The notes: generated from the letters alone by a model not told the origin. DNA of 64,000 nucleotides from an uncultured Colwellia sp. (GCA_913058395.1 CAJXQI010000006.1:153835-217834); one strand, 5' to 3'; counted from the stretch's first letter, positions 17,466 to 27,941 are shown. Made by a program: numbers and translations.

Positions 17466-19937
17466 ATGAATAAAGACTTTTCAAAATATAAAAAAATTAT
17501 CAATGATTTTAGTGGCCAAGTTTTAAATCCAAACTTTGAAGCCTCGTTTTCTTCAGCTGCTAAAAATATTCCCAAAACCGAACGCTTCCTCCTTAAAATG
17601 GAATTAAAGCGATTGGCGGCCCCTTGCACGCGACTAATTGATTTACGCGGTCATGTTGATGGTGAATGTAAACCATTTGTCCATGAAGAGAGAACACATT
17701 ATTTAGATGATGTAGCCATTAAAGTTTTTAGTGATGCTTTTGTCCTATATAGCGGCTACACCTTTGGTGTTTATGAAGCTGTAATGAGCACTGAGAATAA
17801 CTTTAGGGTTATCTATCAAAGAGAGAAAAGTAGCGCTAGTGTAAGTAAAAATACTGAGCCTGATAAGGTATTTGAAAAGTCTCAATATCCTGCAAAATTC
17901 TACAGTTTTGGCCCGTATCATAATCGCAGTGAAGAGCGAATGAACTTTGCGATTCCAATTCAGGTGTTTTTCGACGAAAAAAGTAGTGTTGAATGCACGA
18001 GTTCAGACCTCAGTGTTAATGGCTGTAAATTTAGGATTAATAGCGTTAAGCCTATCAGTGTTGGTCAACAAATTTCTTTGCGTTTTACCGGTTTAGAGGG
18101 CGAGTTTCAATTTGGCTCTGATAATAACTTTGTTTATGAAATAAAAAATATAGCCGTTGTCGAAAATCTGCAGTTGGTCGGTGTAAAACGTGTTACTCCG
18201 CAAACTAATCCTCAAGACGGTTTTACGCAATTTCTATCAGGGTTTATCCAAGGTAATAAACGTCGCTATAAAATTAATTTAGACAACAGCATTAGTGCAT
18301 TGCAATCACGTAATTTTGAGCAATACATTTTACCTAAATCTAATGAACTGGCTATTTTTATAGAGAAGAAAGGTAAGCTTTTAGCGCCCAAGTACGCTTT
18401 AACATGTAATAACAATCAGAACATTTTTCAATACTGGAAAGATGAAAAGCGCTATTCAACTTTATATTGTTTAACGCCGCCTGAGCGAATTGCCAGATTA
18501 CAAAAATTAGCTGTGTCGGGTAAGTCGTTATTAGTATTTAGCTTTATTCATAAAAGCCAAGGTAAGCATTACTTTTATACCGCCGATGAGTTACAGCTTG
18601 CCGAAGACGAAGAATTTAGAACACAGTTTTTAGGGTTTGCTGCAGCAAAAGGCAACTTTTCAATTACTCAATTGTCTCTACTCGACGTCTTTCCTAAACG
18701 TATAGAGTCGCCGTTAACATTGTCGGAAGCGTTACCTAAGAAAAGCCAATATTTAAATGCACCGGCCTCTGATGAAGTTAAGTTACAAATAGCCAACACA
18801 CCATTTATCGTTGTGGCAAGTGATGTTACTCAAAGTGAGTCGACAAAAGCATACCAATTGCTTTCATATGAAGGCATCAATACCGCTAAATTGAAGAACT
18901 TTGGCCATAAACGCTTAAGCCAGCCGTACAGTGTTGATGAAGTGGGGATTAATTATCGAAACCAACGTCAAGAGTTACGTTTTAAGTATAAAACACCAAC
19001 AGACGTTGAGATTGATGATGTGAAGTGGCAAGGGACATCGCATGACTTCTCTACTGCTGGTTTGAAAGTTGAGTTAAATAAAGCAACGGTACTAACGAAA
19101 GGTGACATTGTTAGTATCAGTTTTCCTGCGCTGCAAAAAATCACCTCGGCTTTTCAGCTAAAAGCCTTGCCCTATGAAGTTATTCGAGTTGATAGTAGTA
19201 AGAAGGTAGTTAATTTACGGGTTTTTGTTGAGAAGCATCAACATATTGGCCGTAAATTTTTTAAGGCACTCATTGATAAAAATCGTGATAAATTAACGCC
19301 TGATGAATACGCAATGACTAAACCCGGCTTGGCTAAAGCACTGCGTAACATATACAGTTCAAGTTCAATGATCCCAACACTTGTTGTTCAAACTAGCGGT
19401 AGTCGTTATAAAATTGAAACGGTTGCCTGTGGTGAAAGCTCAGGTAAGTTAATTGCAGCGATGCGAAAGTTGAGTGATAGTAAGCAACATATCAATTTGT
19501 ACCCGTTAATTGGTCACCCTGATATATTGACGCGCTTAACCGCAAGTTTGAAAAAGATGCAGTCGGTTGATAACGCAAAAACAGTGCTACTCTATATTGC
19601 TATTAATCATCGTACTAGTTCGGTTGAAGAAGCTGTAACAACCAAAATGGCATCAGAGTTGGGCTCCGAAAAAGTTAAACAAATGTTTATTCATCAAGCA
19701 TTGAAAAAAGGTGATTTTTTCTGTGTCATGGCAAAATTATCACGGGCAGCTGAGCCTGATATGGGGCACCTTAATCCAGAGTTAAGTTATATTGGTTCAT
19801 ACGCGATTCATCGTGGTAAGCAAATCGAACAAGAAATTTGGAGCGTAGCAGGGCTCGCGCAGATTTTTGATGTTACTCAAGAAGAAGTTTTTCGCTATCA
19901 ATTAACCCGTAAAAATAATGTTAGCCAACCCGCGTAG
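17466..19937 (+). CDS. Large protein with two PilZ (cyclic-di-GMP receptor) domains
   Basis: The protein has 823 residues and no signal peptide. Two PilZ-like segments are visible: one at about 155-245 (R-rich NRSEERMNF then SDLSVNGCKF) and one at about 495-600 (NYRNQRQELRF then HDFSTAGLKVE, a full DxSxxG). Both carry the Arg region and the D/NxSxxG turn needed for cyclic-di-GMP. The rest has no domain I recognise. Position between radA and serB agrees with the Vibrio cholerae PilZ protein PlzC as I remember it. It probably links cyclic-di-GMP to motility or biofilm, but no output partner is visible. No clear ribosome site precedes the ATG. Confidence 0.85.
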   Translation: MNKDFSKYKKIINDFSGQVLNPNFEASFSSAAKNIPKTERFLLKMELKRLAAPCTRLIDLRGHVDGECKPFVHEERTHYLDDVAIKVFSDAFVLYSGYTFGVYEAVMSTENNFRVIYQREKSSASVSKNTEPDKVFEKSQYPAKFYSFGPYHNRSEERMNFAIPIQVFFDEKSSVECTSSDLSVNGCKFRINSVKPISVGQQISLRFTGLEGEFQFGSDNNFVYEIKNIAVVENLQLVGVKRVTPQTNPQDGFTQFLSGFIQGNKRRYKINLDNSISALQSRNFEQYILPKSNELAIFIEKKGKLLAPKYALTCNNNQNIFQYWKDEKRYSTLYCLTPPERIARLQKLAVSGKSLLVFSFIHKSQGKHYFYTADELQLAEDEEFRTQFLGFAAAKGNFSITQLSLLDVFPKRIESPLTLSEALPKKSQYLNAPASDEVKLQIANTPFIVVASDVTQSESTKAYQLLSYEGINTAKLKNFGHKRLSQPYSVDEVGINYRNQRQELRFKYKTPTDVEIDDVKWQGTSHDFSTAGLKVELNKATVLTKGDIVSISFPALQKITSAFQLKALPYEVIRVDSSKKVVNLRVFVEKHQHIGRKFFKALIDKNRDKLTPDEYAMTKPGLAKALRNIYSSSSMIPTLVVQTSGSRYKIETVACGESSGKLIAAMRKLSDSKQHINLYPLIGHPDILTRLTASLKKMQSVDNAKTVLLYIAINHRTSSVEEAVTTKMASELGSEKVKQMFIHQALKKGDFFCVMAKLSRAAEPDMGHLNPELSYIGSYAIHRGKQIEQEIWSVAGLAQIFDVTQEEVFRYQLTRKNNVSQPA

Positions 19938-19946
19938 TTGGCTAAC
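19920..19946. terminator. Bidirectional terminator overlapping the PilZ gene stop
   Basis: GTTAGCCAAC (19920-19929) pairs perfectly with GTTGGCTAAC (19937-19946) around a 7-base loop. The hairpin contains the PilZ gene's TAG. On the minus strand it is followed by a T-rich stretch (CATTATTTTTAC), so it is a better terminator for serB than for the PilZ gene. Confidence 0.7.
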
Positions 19947-19970
19947 TATTCCTACTGATTTACAATAACG

Positions 19971-20999
19971 TTAAGCTAACCAATGCAGCAAGCAATCTAA
20001 ACCCGATTTGCTAATACAAGAATCAGCTTGCGCTAAAACAAGCGGTTTAGCGTGAAACGCGACACCTAAATGAGCCGCTGCCATCATCACTAAATCATTT
20101 GCACCATCTCCCATTGCAACCGTTTGCGTTGACGCAATGTTAAACTCAGTTTGCAAGCTTGCTAAACAATCCGCTTTTGCTTGTGCATCGACAACTTTAC
20201 CCAATACCTTGCCCGTTAGCGTCTGCTCTTTGATTTCCAATACGTTTGCTTCTGCGGCATCTAGCGCTAGTTTATTTTTTAGATGATCAGCAAAATATGT
20301 AAAGCCGCCAGAAGCAATTGCGATTCGCCATTGGTGCTTTTTAAGTTCTGTAATTAAGGTTTCTAATCCTTCCATTAGTGGGATGTTGTCTGCAACACTT
20401 GCAAGGATACTTTCTGACGCGCCAGCAAGCTTTCCAACCCGTTGGTGTAAGCTTTCGCTAAAGTCTAACTGTCCTTGCATGGCAAGCTCAGTGACTGCCG
20501 AAACTTCTTCGCCGACACCGGCAAGAGCTGCGATTTCATCGATGCATTCAATTTTAATGGTGGTGGAGTCCATATCCATGACCAATAAACCTGGTATTGC
20601 TAAGGTAGGGGCACTACATAGCAGTGCGGCTTCAATTTGATGCTCGGTAGTAAATACGGCTAACTGCTCTCGAGCAATTTTTAAATCACTTACTTGTGCG
20701 GTAAAGCGATAACTTGTTAGGTTGTTTCGGTGGTTGATAGCTTGTAGAACACAACTATTAATTTTACACGCTATCAATAAGTTTGCGAATGTTGTCATAT
20801 TGATATCACTAAAAACAACAAGTTCTATTTGCAAATGGCCTGCGTCTAGAGCATTAGTTGTTGTAGACAATTCAAAGGCTTGCAGATTTTCATTAAAACT
20901 AATTAATGTGCCTATCGGGCTAGACTCAAAAGGTAAGCATTGTGCTAAATTTTGTTGTTTGATAGTACTTAAAAATATGGTTTCTTTCGGACTTGTCAC
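19971..20999 (-). CDS. serB: Phosphoserine phosphatase
   Basis: The protein has 342 residues. It is the last step of serine synthesis, removing phosphate from 3-phosphoserine. The HAD motif DMDST has the nucleophile D142 and acid D144; the later motifs IASGGFTYF and MGDGANDLVMM are intact. The N-terminal 130 residues form an ACT-like regulatory part. It is divergent from the ahpA/ytjB-like gene, the same arrangement as E. coli serB and ytjB. Confidence 0.95.
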   Translation of the reverse strand: MTSPKETIFLSTIKQQNLAQCLPFESSPIGTLISFNENLQAFELSTTTNALDAGHLQIELVVFSDINMTTFANLLIACKINSCVLQAINHRNNLTSYRFTAQVSDLKIAREQLAVFTTEHQIEAALLCSAPTLAIPGLLVMDMDSTTIKIECIDEIAALAGVGEEVSAVTELAMQGQLDFSESLHQRVGKLAGASESILASVADNIPLMEGLETLITELKKHQWRIAIASGGFTYFADHLKNKLALDAAEANVLEIKEQTLTGKVLGKVVDAQAKADCLASLQTEFNIASTQTVAMGDGANDLVMMAAAHLGVAFHAKPLVLAQADSCISKSGLDCLLHWLA

Positions 21000-21136
21000 G
21001 GCTTTGCCTTATTTTAGAAAAAATAGCTGATTTAAAAACATGCGATAAAACGTTTTCATCAGTACAAATACTACCAAAAAAGTTCTATAGTATAACCAAT
21101 ACTCTAGCTATAGAATTTTTGGAATCATAACGTTTT

Positions 21137-21745
21137 ATGAAGCAAATAGAACAGCCTTTATACCCTAAATTATCATCGATTTATAATAAAATATTGCAAT
21201 TAGCTATAGCTATTTTTTTAATCGTAATGGTAATGAATTTTTGGGTTACTAGTCGTGATGAACAGCAAGCTGAAATTCAACAGCATGCTAACATTATTGG
21301 CAAAATGTATTTGGCGCAGGCAGCAGCAAGCTCTGTTATGTTTCTAGAACAAAAAGCGGATAACTTACAGCAGTATGTTGATAGTTTAGCGCTGCAGCCA
21401 TTGGTAAAGAGTGTACATATATATGGCAAAACAGGGCAGGTAATTGCAGCATCTACGGCAAACGAATCCGTTAAAGACTTATTTGGTATCTCCGCTATGA
21501 AAATTAATCAAAGTGATGATGTAACGCCGTTTGTGCAAGAATTACGTGTTGGAAAATTAAAGGGTTATATTAGACTGTCGTTGTATCGTTCATTATTAGC
21601 CGATGACTTAGCTACTAACAGCTATTCTCAATTCGATATTATGCGTTTATTAATGATTGTAACTGGCGTGATTGGCTTTTTGTTAACACGTGGTTTGAAT
21701 CGTTTTAGTCGACAAGGCTTTAGGCTACCAACAGCGAATAAATAG
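21137..21745 (+). CDS. AhpA/YtjB family membrane protein
   Basis: The protein has 202 residues: membrane helix at about 20-40, periplasmic domain (about 41-165) and second helix at about 168-188, followed by a basic tail. This is the SMP/YtjB topology. The family is found next to serB in many gammaproteobacteria; function is poorly defined, with a reported link to envelope or peroxide stress in some hosts. It starts 137 bases from the divergent serB. Confidence 0.85.
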   Translation: MKQIEQPLYPKLSSIYNKILQLAIAIFLIVMVMNFWVTSRDEQQAEIQQHANIIGKMYLAQAAASSVMFLEQKADNLQQYVDSLALQPLVKSVHIYGKTGQVIAASTANESVKDLFGISAMKINQSDDVTPFVQELRVGKLKGYIRLSLYRSLLADDLATNSYSQFDIMRLLMIVTGVIGFLLTRGLNRFSRQGFRLPTANK

Positions 21746-21782
21746 TGTCTTTAACCTCTAAAACTTTATTTCTTAATATTTG

Positions 21783-22592
21783 CTAATTGGCTAACCTTGG
21801 AAATACTTCACGAATATTTTGTTCTAATGCAATCGCTAAATCCGTATCTGATTCACTGCGAATTATATTTAAGGCATTAAATATTTCAATCAATCGTAAA
21901 GGGGAGTTGTCTTGCCCTTGAAAACCAAATAATGGCATCGCTGGCGCATCGGTTTCTAAGACTAAGCTTTCTAGCGGCAAGCGTTTAACTGCTTTAATGG
22001 TTTTTTCTGCTCTGGGGTAAGTGATGGTACCGCCAATACCGAGCTTAAAGCCTAAATCGATATATTGACAAGCTTGTTGGTAGCTGCCAGAAAATGCGTG
22101 AATAATACCTGCTTTATTGAGTTGATATTTTCTAAGTAATGGTACGATATCTTGATGCGATCTTCGGTGATGGACAATAATAGGTAAATCATATTTCTTT
22201 GCTAACTGCAATTGGCCATCAAAAATAGCCTGTTGCTCGCTCATATTATTGTGTTCCTTATCAATAACACCATCAATACCAGCTTCACCAATGGCACTAA
22301 TTTCTGCTAAGTGCTCAACGAGTAATGCTTCCAAGTCATTCAAACTGTTTGGTGTTAACTCATTAAGAAACCAAGGATGGATGCCTAGACAAGTGTGTAA
22401 GCTGACTTTATTTGAAGTGAATTTTTTAGCAAATGCTAAAGCTTTAAGCCAGTTACTTGGGCCTATAGTAGGGATAACAATATTATTGATATGTGCTTGA
22501 TGGCAGAGGTTTAACAACGTAACAGTGTTAGTAGAAAATGTATCGAAATCAAGATGACAATGACTATCGGTAAAGGTTAGTGTCTTTGTCAT
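21783..22592 (-). CDS. TatD family metal-dependent hydrolase
   Basis: The protein has 269 residues. It has the TIM-barrel amidohydrolase pattern of TatD DNases: metal ligands H11 and H13 in TDSHCHLD, E in GEAGID, H in IIVHHRRS and the late D in LETDAPAM. It resembles the YjjV branch. Members are 3'-5' exonucleases or putative hydrolases; the substrate here is not known. It converges with the AhpA/YtjB gene, 37 bases apart. Confidence 0.9.
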   Translation of the reverse strand: MTKTLTFTDSHCHLDFDTFSTNTVTLLNLCHQAHINNIVIPTIGPSNWLKALAFAKKFTSNKVSLHTCLGIHPWFLNELTPNSLNDLEALLVEHLAEISAIGEAGIDGVIDKEHNNMSEQQAIFDGQLQLAKKYDLPIIVHHRRSHQDIVPLLRKYQLNKAGIIHAFSGSYQQACQYIDLGFKLGIGGTITYPRAEKTIKAVKRLPLESLVLETDAPAMPLFGFQGQDNSPLRLIEIFNALNIIRSESDTDLAIALEQNIREVFPRLAN

Positions 22593-22639
22593 CTGGTTTC
22601 CTAATTGGCTTTTTATATCATTGCTTAACTAACAATAGA

Positions 22640-23755
22640 TTAAATAAGTTTTTCTGCCCGACGAGTTAATGCATCAATAACACCGGCAAGTTTAAAGTGT
22701 TCAATAAATTCAGGTGCTGCTGGTTGTTTGTGAGTAAGTACATTAGCAAGGTAAACGGCTTGGGCAACGCCAAAACTTTTTTGCATTAATTTTTCTGGAC
22801 TATGATGTAATACAATGGCTTCTATTATCTTGTATGAAAAACCCCATGTGTGTAATAAATAGCCGCCAACGTGACAGTGATCAATAGCGAAAACTTTGTT
22901 TTCTAATGCCATATTATTGCCATCTTTAATACGATGCTTGAAAAATAAAGCGGTCGACTGCTCGTTCACTTCAAAAAGTACAACTTTACCTAAATCATGC
23001 AGCAGTCCAGCTATCATGGCATCTTGTTTTAATTCAGGTTTCACCATCGACGCGGCAAGCTTAGCTGTGGCCAATGAGTGCAATTGTTCATCTAGTATCG
23101 AAAAATCTTTAATTTTAGGATTGTAGGAAAACAACTCAGCCGTCATCACAATACAGCTTAAGGTGTCGATGCCCATTTTGGTGATTGCATCACTAATGTT
23201 CATCATAGGCTTGCCTGTACTTGCATAAGTATTATTAGCGAACTGTAATACTTTAGCGGTTAGGGCAGGGTCCTGCTGTACTATTTTTGCAATTTTTTCA
23301 GAGTCGGTGTTTTTCTCTTTAAGCACAGCATTAAGCTGCATATAAACTTTAGGAGGACTCGGTAAAGTTTTAATATTTGCGACAGTTTTAACAATAATAT
23401 CTTTGGTTATTGCTTGGTTATTACTAGCGAGTTGGCCAATAGTGTTAATTATTATTTTGCTGTCTAATGGCATAGCGAAGCTGTAATGAGCAATACTTTT
23501 TGGTTTCGACTCGTCATCATCAATTAATATTCTGACGATTTTTGGGAATTTTTTCGCGACCATTTCCAGTATTGATTCACCGTAACTACCATCAATGTCA
23601 GCAGCACAAACAACAATATTAAATTGATGTTGTGATAACGCTGAAACGGCAGCATGTAGACCAGATACATGAGCAAACTTTGCTCTCGACTTAAGCAGTT
23701 CTCGCTTGAGATCAAGTAGATGATTTTCTAAATTATCAATGAGTAATATTTTCAT
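22640..23755 (-). CDS. HDOD signalling protein with degenerate receiver domain
   Basis: The protein has 371 residues. Residues 1-110 are receiver-like, but only D7 and possibly D53 of the acidic sites remain and the usual Lys-Pro is replaced by Met-Pro (AMPLD near 94-98). Residues about 125-330 are an HDOD domain that keeps the HD pair (LLHDLGK, H253-D254). HDOD proteins often act in cyclic-di-GMP, motility or stress signalling, usually by binding and not by hydrolysis. It follows argS with an 88-base gap that contains interleaved inverted repeats. Confidence 0.85.
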   Translation of the reverse strand: MKILLIDNLENHLLDLKRELLKSRAKFAHVSGLHAAVSALSQHQFNIVVCAADIDGSYGESILEMVAKKFPKIVRILIDDDESKPKSIAHYSFAMPLDSKIIINTIGQLASNNQAITKDIIVKTVANIKTLPSPPKVYMQLNAVLKEKNTDSEKIAKIVQQDPALTAKVLQFANNTYASTGKPMMNISDAITKMGIDTLSCIVMTAELFSYNPKIKDFSILDEQLHSLATAKLAASMVKPELKQDAMIAGLLHDLGKVVLFEVNEQSTALFFKHRIKDGNNMALENKVFAIDHCHVGGYLLHTWGFSYKIIEAIVLHHSPEKLMQKSFGVAQAVYLANVLTHKQPAAPEFIEHFKLAGVIDALTRRAEKLI

Positions 23756-23780
23756 TTACAACACATTATTCCTTAGTGTT

Positions 23781-23833
23781 ACTTATTAGAGCTACTAAGC
23801 TTCTTCCTATTAATAAGTAGCAAACTTAGTAGC
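23781..23833 (-). other. Interleaved inverted repeats (possible pseudoknot)
   Basis: ACTTATTA (23781-23788) is complementary to TAATAAGT (23811-23818), and GCTACTAAG (23791-23799) to CTTAGTAGC (23825-23833). The order A-B-A'-B' allows either hairpin or an H-type pseudoknot in the RNA. It lies between the argS stop and the HDOD gene start, in the same transcript direction. Confidence 0.45.
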
Positions 23834-23843
23834 ATCAGGTGTT

Positions 23844-25583
23844 TTACATGCGTTCCATTACATCAATGCCTAGAATATCTAAACCTTGCTTTAAAGTGTT
23901 GGCAATAACTTGGCAAAGCGCTAATCGAGACTGCTTTACTTCATCTGTAATATCATCTTTTAAGATTGGGCAGGCTTCATAAAAGCTCATGTATAAACTT
24001 GCAAGCTCATATAAGTAGTTACATAGCAAGTTAGGAGTACATTCACTGATCACTGAATCAATAACATTTTCCAACTGTAGTAATTTTAATGCTAAGGCTT
24101 TTTCTTGCGGCTCAACAATCACAATACTGTTTGCATTGCTTACACCGGTAAAGTCAGCTTTAGTAAAAATACTTTGAATACGAGAGTATGCATATTGCAG
24201 GTAAGGGGCGGTTGCACCTTCAAAGCTCAGCATTGTTTTCCAGTTGAAAATATAATCGCTGGTACGGTTTTTTGACAAGTCAGCAAATTTAACCGCGCCA
24301 ATACCAACCTTATTAGCAAGTTCAGTTAATTTTTCTTCAGAGTAATCAGGATTTTTTTCAGCAATGACTGCTTTTGCTCTCACTACTGCTTCATCAAGTA
24401 ATTCTGCGAGTTTGATAGTACCGCCAGTACGGGTTTTAAATGGTTTGCCGTCATCACCCATCATCATGCCAAATGGGCAATGGTCGTAACCAACGTGCTC
24501 TGGTAGTAATCCAGCTTTACGGGCTACAATTTCAACTTGTTTGAAATGCAGCGCTTGACGAGCATCAGTAAAAATAATGATACGGTCAGCTTTTAGTTCA
24601 TTGCTACGGTAACGACATGCGGATAAATCTGTAGTGGCATATAAATAGCCGCCGCCAGATTTTTGTACGATAAACACTGAAGGGTCACCGTCTTTGTTTG
24701 CCATTTCATTGATAAAAACAACTTTTGCGCCTTGGTCTTCAACGGCAATTTTTTGTGCCATTAATTCATCAATGACATTTGATAAGTCATCGTTGTAGGC
24801 GCTTTCACCCATAATGTCATCACGGGTTAATGTAACATTAAGTTTTTGATAAATATCTTCACTATGTGCAATTGAAATATCAATAAACTGCTGCCAAAGT
24901 ACGGCACATTGTGCTTCGCCACTTTGTAATTTAACCACGTAATCACGAGCACGATCAGCAAAGCCTTCTTCATCGTCAAAACGTACTTTTGCTTCACGAT
25001 AGAAGTTTTCTAAATCTGCAAGCGCAGTTTCAGCAACTTCGTTTGATGCTAGTTTGTCGCTTAAATGTGCTAATAGCATACCAAATTGCGTACCCCAGTC
25101 ACCCATATGGTTTTGACGAATAACATGTTCACCGCGAAACTCTAATGCACGTACCACGGCGTCACCAATAATGGTTGAGCGTAAATGTCCAACATGCATT
25201 TCTTTTGCTAGGTTAGGAGCAGAGTAATCAACAACAACGTTTTGTGGTGTTGCTGACTGGCTAACACCTAAATTTTTATCATTTGAAACTTGGTTTAATT
25301 GCGTTGCTAACCATTGTTGGTCTAAATGAATATTAATGAATCCAGGGCCGGCAAGTTCAACTTTTTCAGCAATACCAGAAAGATCAAGCGCATCAACAAC
25401 TTTTGTTGCTAATTCACGAGGGTTAGTTTTTAGTTTTTTAGCAGCACCCATGACACCGTTTGCTTGGTAATCACCAAAGTTTGCTCTGTTTGATAAACTT
25501 ATTGCTGGGTTTGTCCCTTCAGGTAAACCTGCCGTGATCATGGCAAGCTTAACTTTTTCACTTAGGATGTCACTAATATTCAT
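23844..25583 (-). CDS. argS: Arginyl-tRNA synthetase
   Basis: The protein has 579 residues (E. coli 577). It charges tRNA-Arg. The class I HIGH motif appears as HVGH near residues 131-134 ([16 protein letters not shown]); the family lacks a classical KMSKS, and the equivalent loop is FKTRTGGT. The C-terminal anticodon-binding domain ends in GIDVMERM, as in E. coli. It stands alone between prfC and the HDOD gene. Confidence 0.98.
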   Translation of the reverse strand: MNISDILSEKVKLAMITAGLPEGTNPAISLSNRANFGDYQANGVMGAAKKLKTNPRELATKVVDALDLSGIAEKVELAGPGFINIHLDQQWLATQLNQVSNDKNLGVSQSATPQNVVVDYSAPNLAKEMHVGHLRSTIIGDAVVRALEFRGEHVIRQNHMGDWGTQFGMLLAHLSDKLASNEVAETALADLENFYREAKVRFDDEEGFADRARDYVVKLQSGEAQCAVLWQQFIDISIAHSEDIYQKLNVTLTRDDIMGESAYNDDLSNVIDELMAQKIAVEDQGAKVVFINEMANKDGDPSVFIVQKSGGGYLYATTDLSACRYRSNELKADRIIIFTDARQALHFKQVEIVARKAGLLPEHVGYDHCPFGMMMGDDGKPFKTRTGGTIKLAELLDEAVVRAKAVIAEKNPDYSEEKLTELANKVGIGAVKFADLSKNRTSDYIFNWKTMLSFEGATAPYLQYAYSRIQSIFTKADFTGVSNANSIVIVEPQEKALALKLLQLENVIDSVISECTPNLLCNYLYELASLYMSFYEACPILKDDITDEVKQSRLALCQVIANTLKQGLDILGIDVMERM

Positions 25584-25640
25584 GTAAATTAACTCTTTTT
25601 GGGTTGCTGACTCAAGCCTGTTACATTATGACTTGAGAGT

Positions 25641-25669
25641 ATAAGCGTAAGTTAAATTATTACGCTTAT
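25641..25669 (-). terminator. Hairpin between prfC and argS
   Basis: ATAAGCGTAA (25641-25650) pairs with TTACGCTTAT (25660-25669) around 9 bases. It lies 47 bases after the prfC stop and before argS. There is no T run, so transcription may continue in part into argS. Confidence 0.5.
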
Positions 25670-25715
25670 GTATAAATTAGTTGATTGATTTTAGTTTGTC
25701 ATCAAACGGCTTTGG

Positions 25716-27296
25716 CTAATGCTCACGTGTTTTGTGGAACGTGATATCAGGATGACGTTCTTGCGCTAAGCTCAGATTCACCATGGTTGGTGCGATATAC
25801 GTTAAGTTGTCGCCGCCATCTAATGCCAAGTTGTCGTAGGCTTTCTTTTGGAATTGCTCTAACGTGCGCTCGTCATCACAAGTACACCAGCGCGCAGTTG
25901 CTACGCTAATTGGCTCGTAAATAGCATCAACATTGTATTCCGTTTTTAAACGCTGAACGACAACTTCAAATTGTAATACACCTACAGCGCCAACAATCAT
26001 ATCGTTGGAATTGAAAGGTCTAAATACCTGCACAGCACCTTCTTCAGATAACTGGATTAGGCCTTTTTGTAATTGCTTAGCTTTAAGTGGATCACGCAGA
26101 CGAATGCGGCGGAACATTTCTGGGGCGAAGTTCGGTATACCACTGAACTTCATATTTTCACCAGCGGTAAATGTATCACCAATTTGAATACTACCGTGGT
26201 TATGCAAACCGATAATATCACCAGCGTAGGCTTGTTCTACATTAGAACGATCACCAGCCATGAAGGTTACGGCATCAGCAATTTTAACGTCTTTGCCGAT
26301 ACGAACCTGTTTCATCTTCATACCTTTCTCGTATTTGCCTGAACAAATACGCATAAAGGCGATACGGTCACGATGTTTTGGATCCATATTGGCTTGAATT
26401 TTAAAAACAAAGCCGGAGAATTTTTCTTCTTCTGCGTTTACTGTGCGAGTGTCAGTTAAACGAGGTAAAGGTTTCGGTGCCCATTTTGTTAAGCCATCAA
26501 GCATATGGTCAACACCAAAGTTACCTAATGCTGTACCGAAAAATACAGGTGTTAGCTCGCCATTTAAAAATTCTTCATGATTAAATTCATGCGAAGCACC
26601 AACAACAAGTTCTAGTTCTTCTCGTAAATCTTCAGCGTAGCTACCAATGACGGTATCTAGTTCAGGGTTGTCTATGCCTTTAATAATACGTTTTTCTTGA
26701 ATCGTATGACCTTGACCTGTTTGATATAAAAATATCTCATCGGTTAAAATGTTATAAACACCTTTGAACTCTTTACCCATGCCAATTGGCCAAGTAATAG
26801 GTGCACATTTTATTTTTAATACGTCTTCAACTTCATCCATGACTTCCATTGGGTCACGAACATCGCGGTCCATTTTGTTCATGAAAGTGATGATTGGCGT
26901 ATCACGCAAGCGCGTAACTTCCATTAGTTTAATGGTACGGGCTTCAACACCTTTAGCGACGTCGATAACCATTAAACATGAATCTACTGCCGTCAATGTA
27001 CGGTAAGTATCTTCCGAGAAATCTTCATGGCCTGGGGTATCTAGTAAGTTAACTAAACAATTATCGTAAGGGAACTGCATCACCGAGGTTGTGATGGAAA
27101 TACCACGATCTTTTTCCATTTCCATCCAGTCAGATTTTGCATGTTGACCAGATTTCTTACCTTTTACCGTACCTGCTTTTTGTAAAGCTTGGCCAAAAAG
27201 TAATACTTTTTCAGTGATCGTAGTTTTACCCGCATCAGGGTGACTAATAATAGCGAAGGTGCGACGTAAATCGACTTCCTGCTGTTGTACAGACAT
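25716..27296 (-). CDS. prfC: Peptide chain release factor 3
   Basis: The protein has 526 residues (E. coli 529). It is the GTPase that recycles release factors 1 and 2 from the ribosome. G1 [10 protein letters not shown] near 17-26, G2/switch with [10 protein letters not shown]3 DTPGHEDF and G4 NKMD are present, followed by domains II and III. Divergent from the blaI-type gene. Confidence 0.98.
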   Translation of the reverse strand: MSVQQQEVDLRRTFAIISHPDAGKTTITEKVLLFGQALQKAGTVKGKKSGQHAKSDWMEMEKDRGISITTSVMQFPYDNCLVNLLDTPGHEDFSEDTYRTLTAVDSCLMVIDVAKGVEARTIKLMEVTRLRDTPIITFMNKMDRDVRDPMEVMDEVEDVLKIKCAPITWPIGMGKEFKGVYNILTDEIFLYQTGQGHTIQEKRIIKGIDNPELDTVIGSYAEDLREELELVVGASHEFNHEEFLNGELTPVFFGTALGNFGVDHMLDGLTKWAPKPLPRLTDTRTVNAEEEKFSGFVFKIQANMDPKHRDRIAFMRICSGKYEKGMKMKQVRIGKDVKIADAVTFMAGDRSNVEQAYAGDIIGLHNHGSIQIGDTFTAGENMKFSGIPNFAPEMFRRIRLRDPLKAKQLQKGLIQLSEEGAVQVFRPFNSNDMIVGAVGVLQFEVVVQRLKTEYNVDAIYEPISVATARWCTCDDERTLEQFQKKAYDNLALDGGDNLTYIAPTMVNLSLAQERHPDITFHKTREH

Positions 27297-27450
27297 GCAA
27301 ATTACCTGTTTAAAGTGGATGAAAAATAGCTAAAATTTAAGAGCGCAACATTATAGCGAAAAGTCATGCTAAGGGCAGTAACAATATGTTGGAAATGCGC
27401 TTTATTTTTTATTTCTTCTTATTGTTATAAAAATATTCAAGTGTAGGGCC

Positions 27451-27503
27451 TTGACTTTATTGATTACAGGTGTAATTCTTTGTTTGTGGATTACAGGTGT
27501 AAT
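27451..27503 (+). promoter_or_regulatory. Promoter with two BlaI-type operators
   Basis: Two identical palindromic sites, ATTACAGGTGTAAT (27463-27476 and 27490-27503), each contain the BlaI/MecI core TACA-N2-TGTA; their centres are 27 bp apart. A TTGACT (27451-27456) fits a -35, and box 1 falls between it and a possible -10 near 27473, so binding would block the polymerase. They lie 52-92 bp before the repressor gene, as expected for autoregulation. Confidence 0.85.
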
Positions 27504-27554
27504 CAATGCGTTTATTCTACTATTTAATATCGTTATGTTTTAGTAAGAGGGTTT

Positions 27555-27941
27555 ATGGAACAGCAAATGACTGATATCAGCAAGGCTGAATTTGAAGTGC
27601 TAGAAGTGCTATGGCAAGCATATCCTGCGGCAGCAAGTGATATTGTTTCTCGTTTAAATGAGAAAAAAACATGGCATGAGAAAACGGTAAAAACGTTACT
27701 TAATCGTTTAGTGAAAAAACAAGCGGTGAGCTTTACAAAAGAGCAACGTCGTTACTTGTACTCGCCTTTGTTTGCACGAGAAGATTACACCACAGAAGCG
27801 AGCCAAAGCTTAATTGAGCGCTTGTTCAGTGGCAAAGTATCACCACTTGTTGCCGGTTTTGCAAAAAATAAGAGTCTTCAAAAAGAGGATGTTGAGGCGC
27901 TGAAATCACTTATTGACCAATGGGAAAATGAGCATGATTGA
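27555..27941 (+). CDS. BlaI/MecI/CopY family transcriptional repressor
   Basis: The protein has 128 residues. It has a winged-helix domain in the first 75 residues (ISKAEFEVLEVLWQAYPA, then TWHEKTVKTLLNRLVKK) and a C-terminal dimerisation helix. Repressors of this family bind TACA-N2-TGTA palindromes, two of which lie just upstream, and are inactivated by cleavage through a partner M56 peptidase, encoded next. The overlap with that gene is 8 bases. Ribosome site AAGAGGG precedes the ATG. No beta-lactamase gene lies nearby, so the regulon is unknown. Confidence 0.93.
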   Translation: MEQQMTDISKAEFEVLEVLWQAYPAAASDIVSRLNEKKTWHEKTVKTLLNRLVKKQAVSFTKEQRRYLYSPLFAREDYTTEASQSLIERLFSGKVSPLVAGFAKNKSLQKEDVEALKSLIDQWENEHD

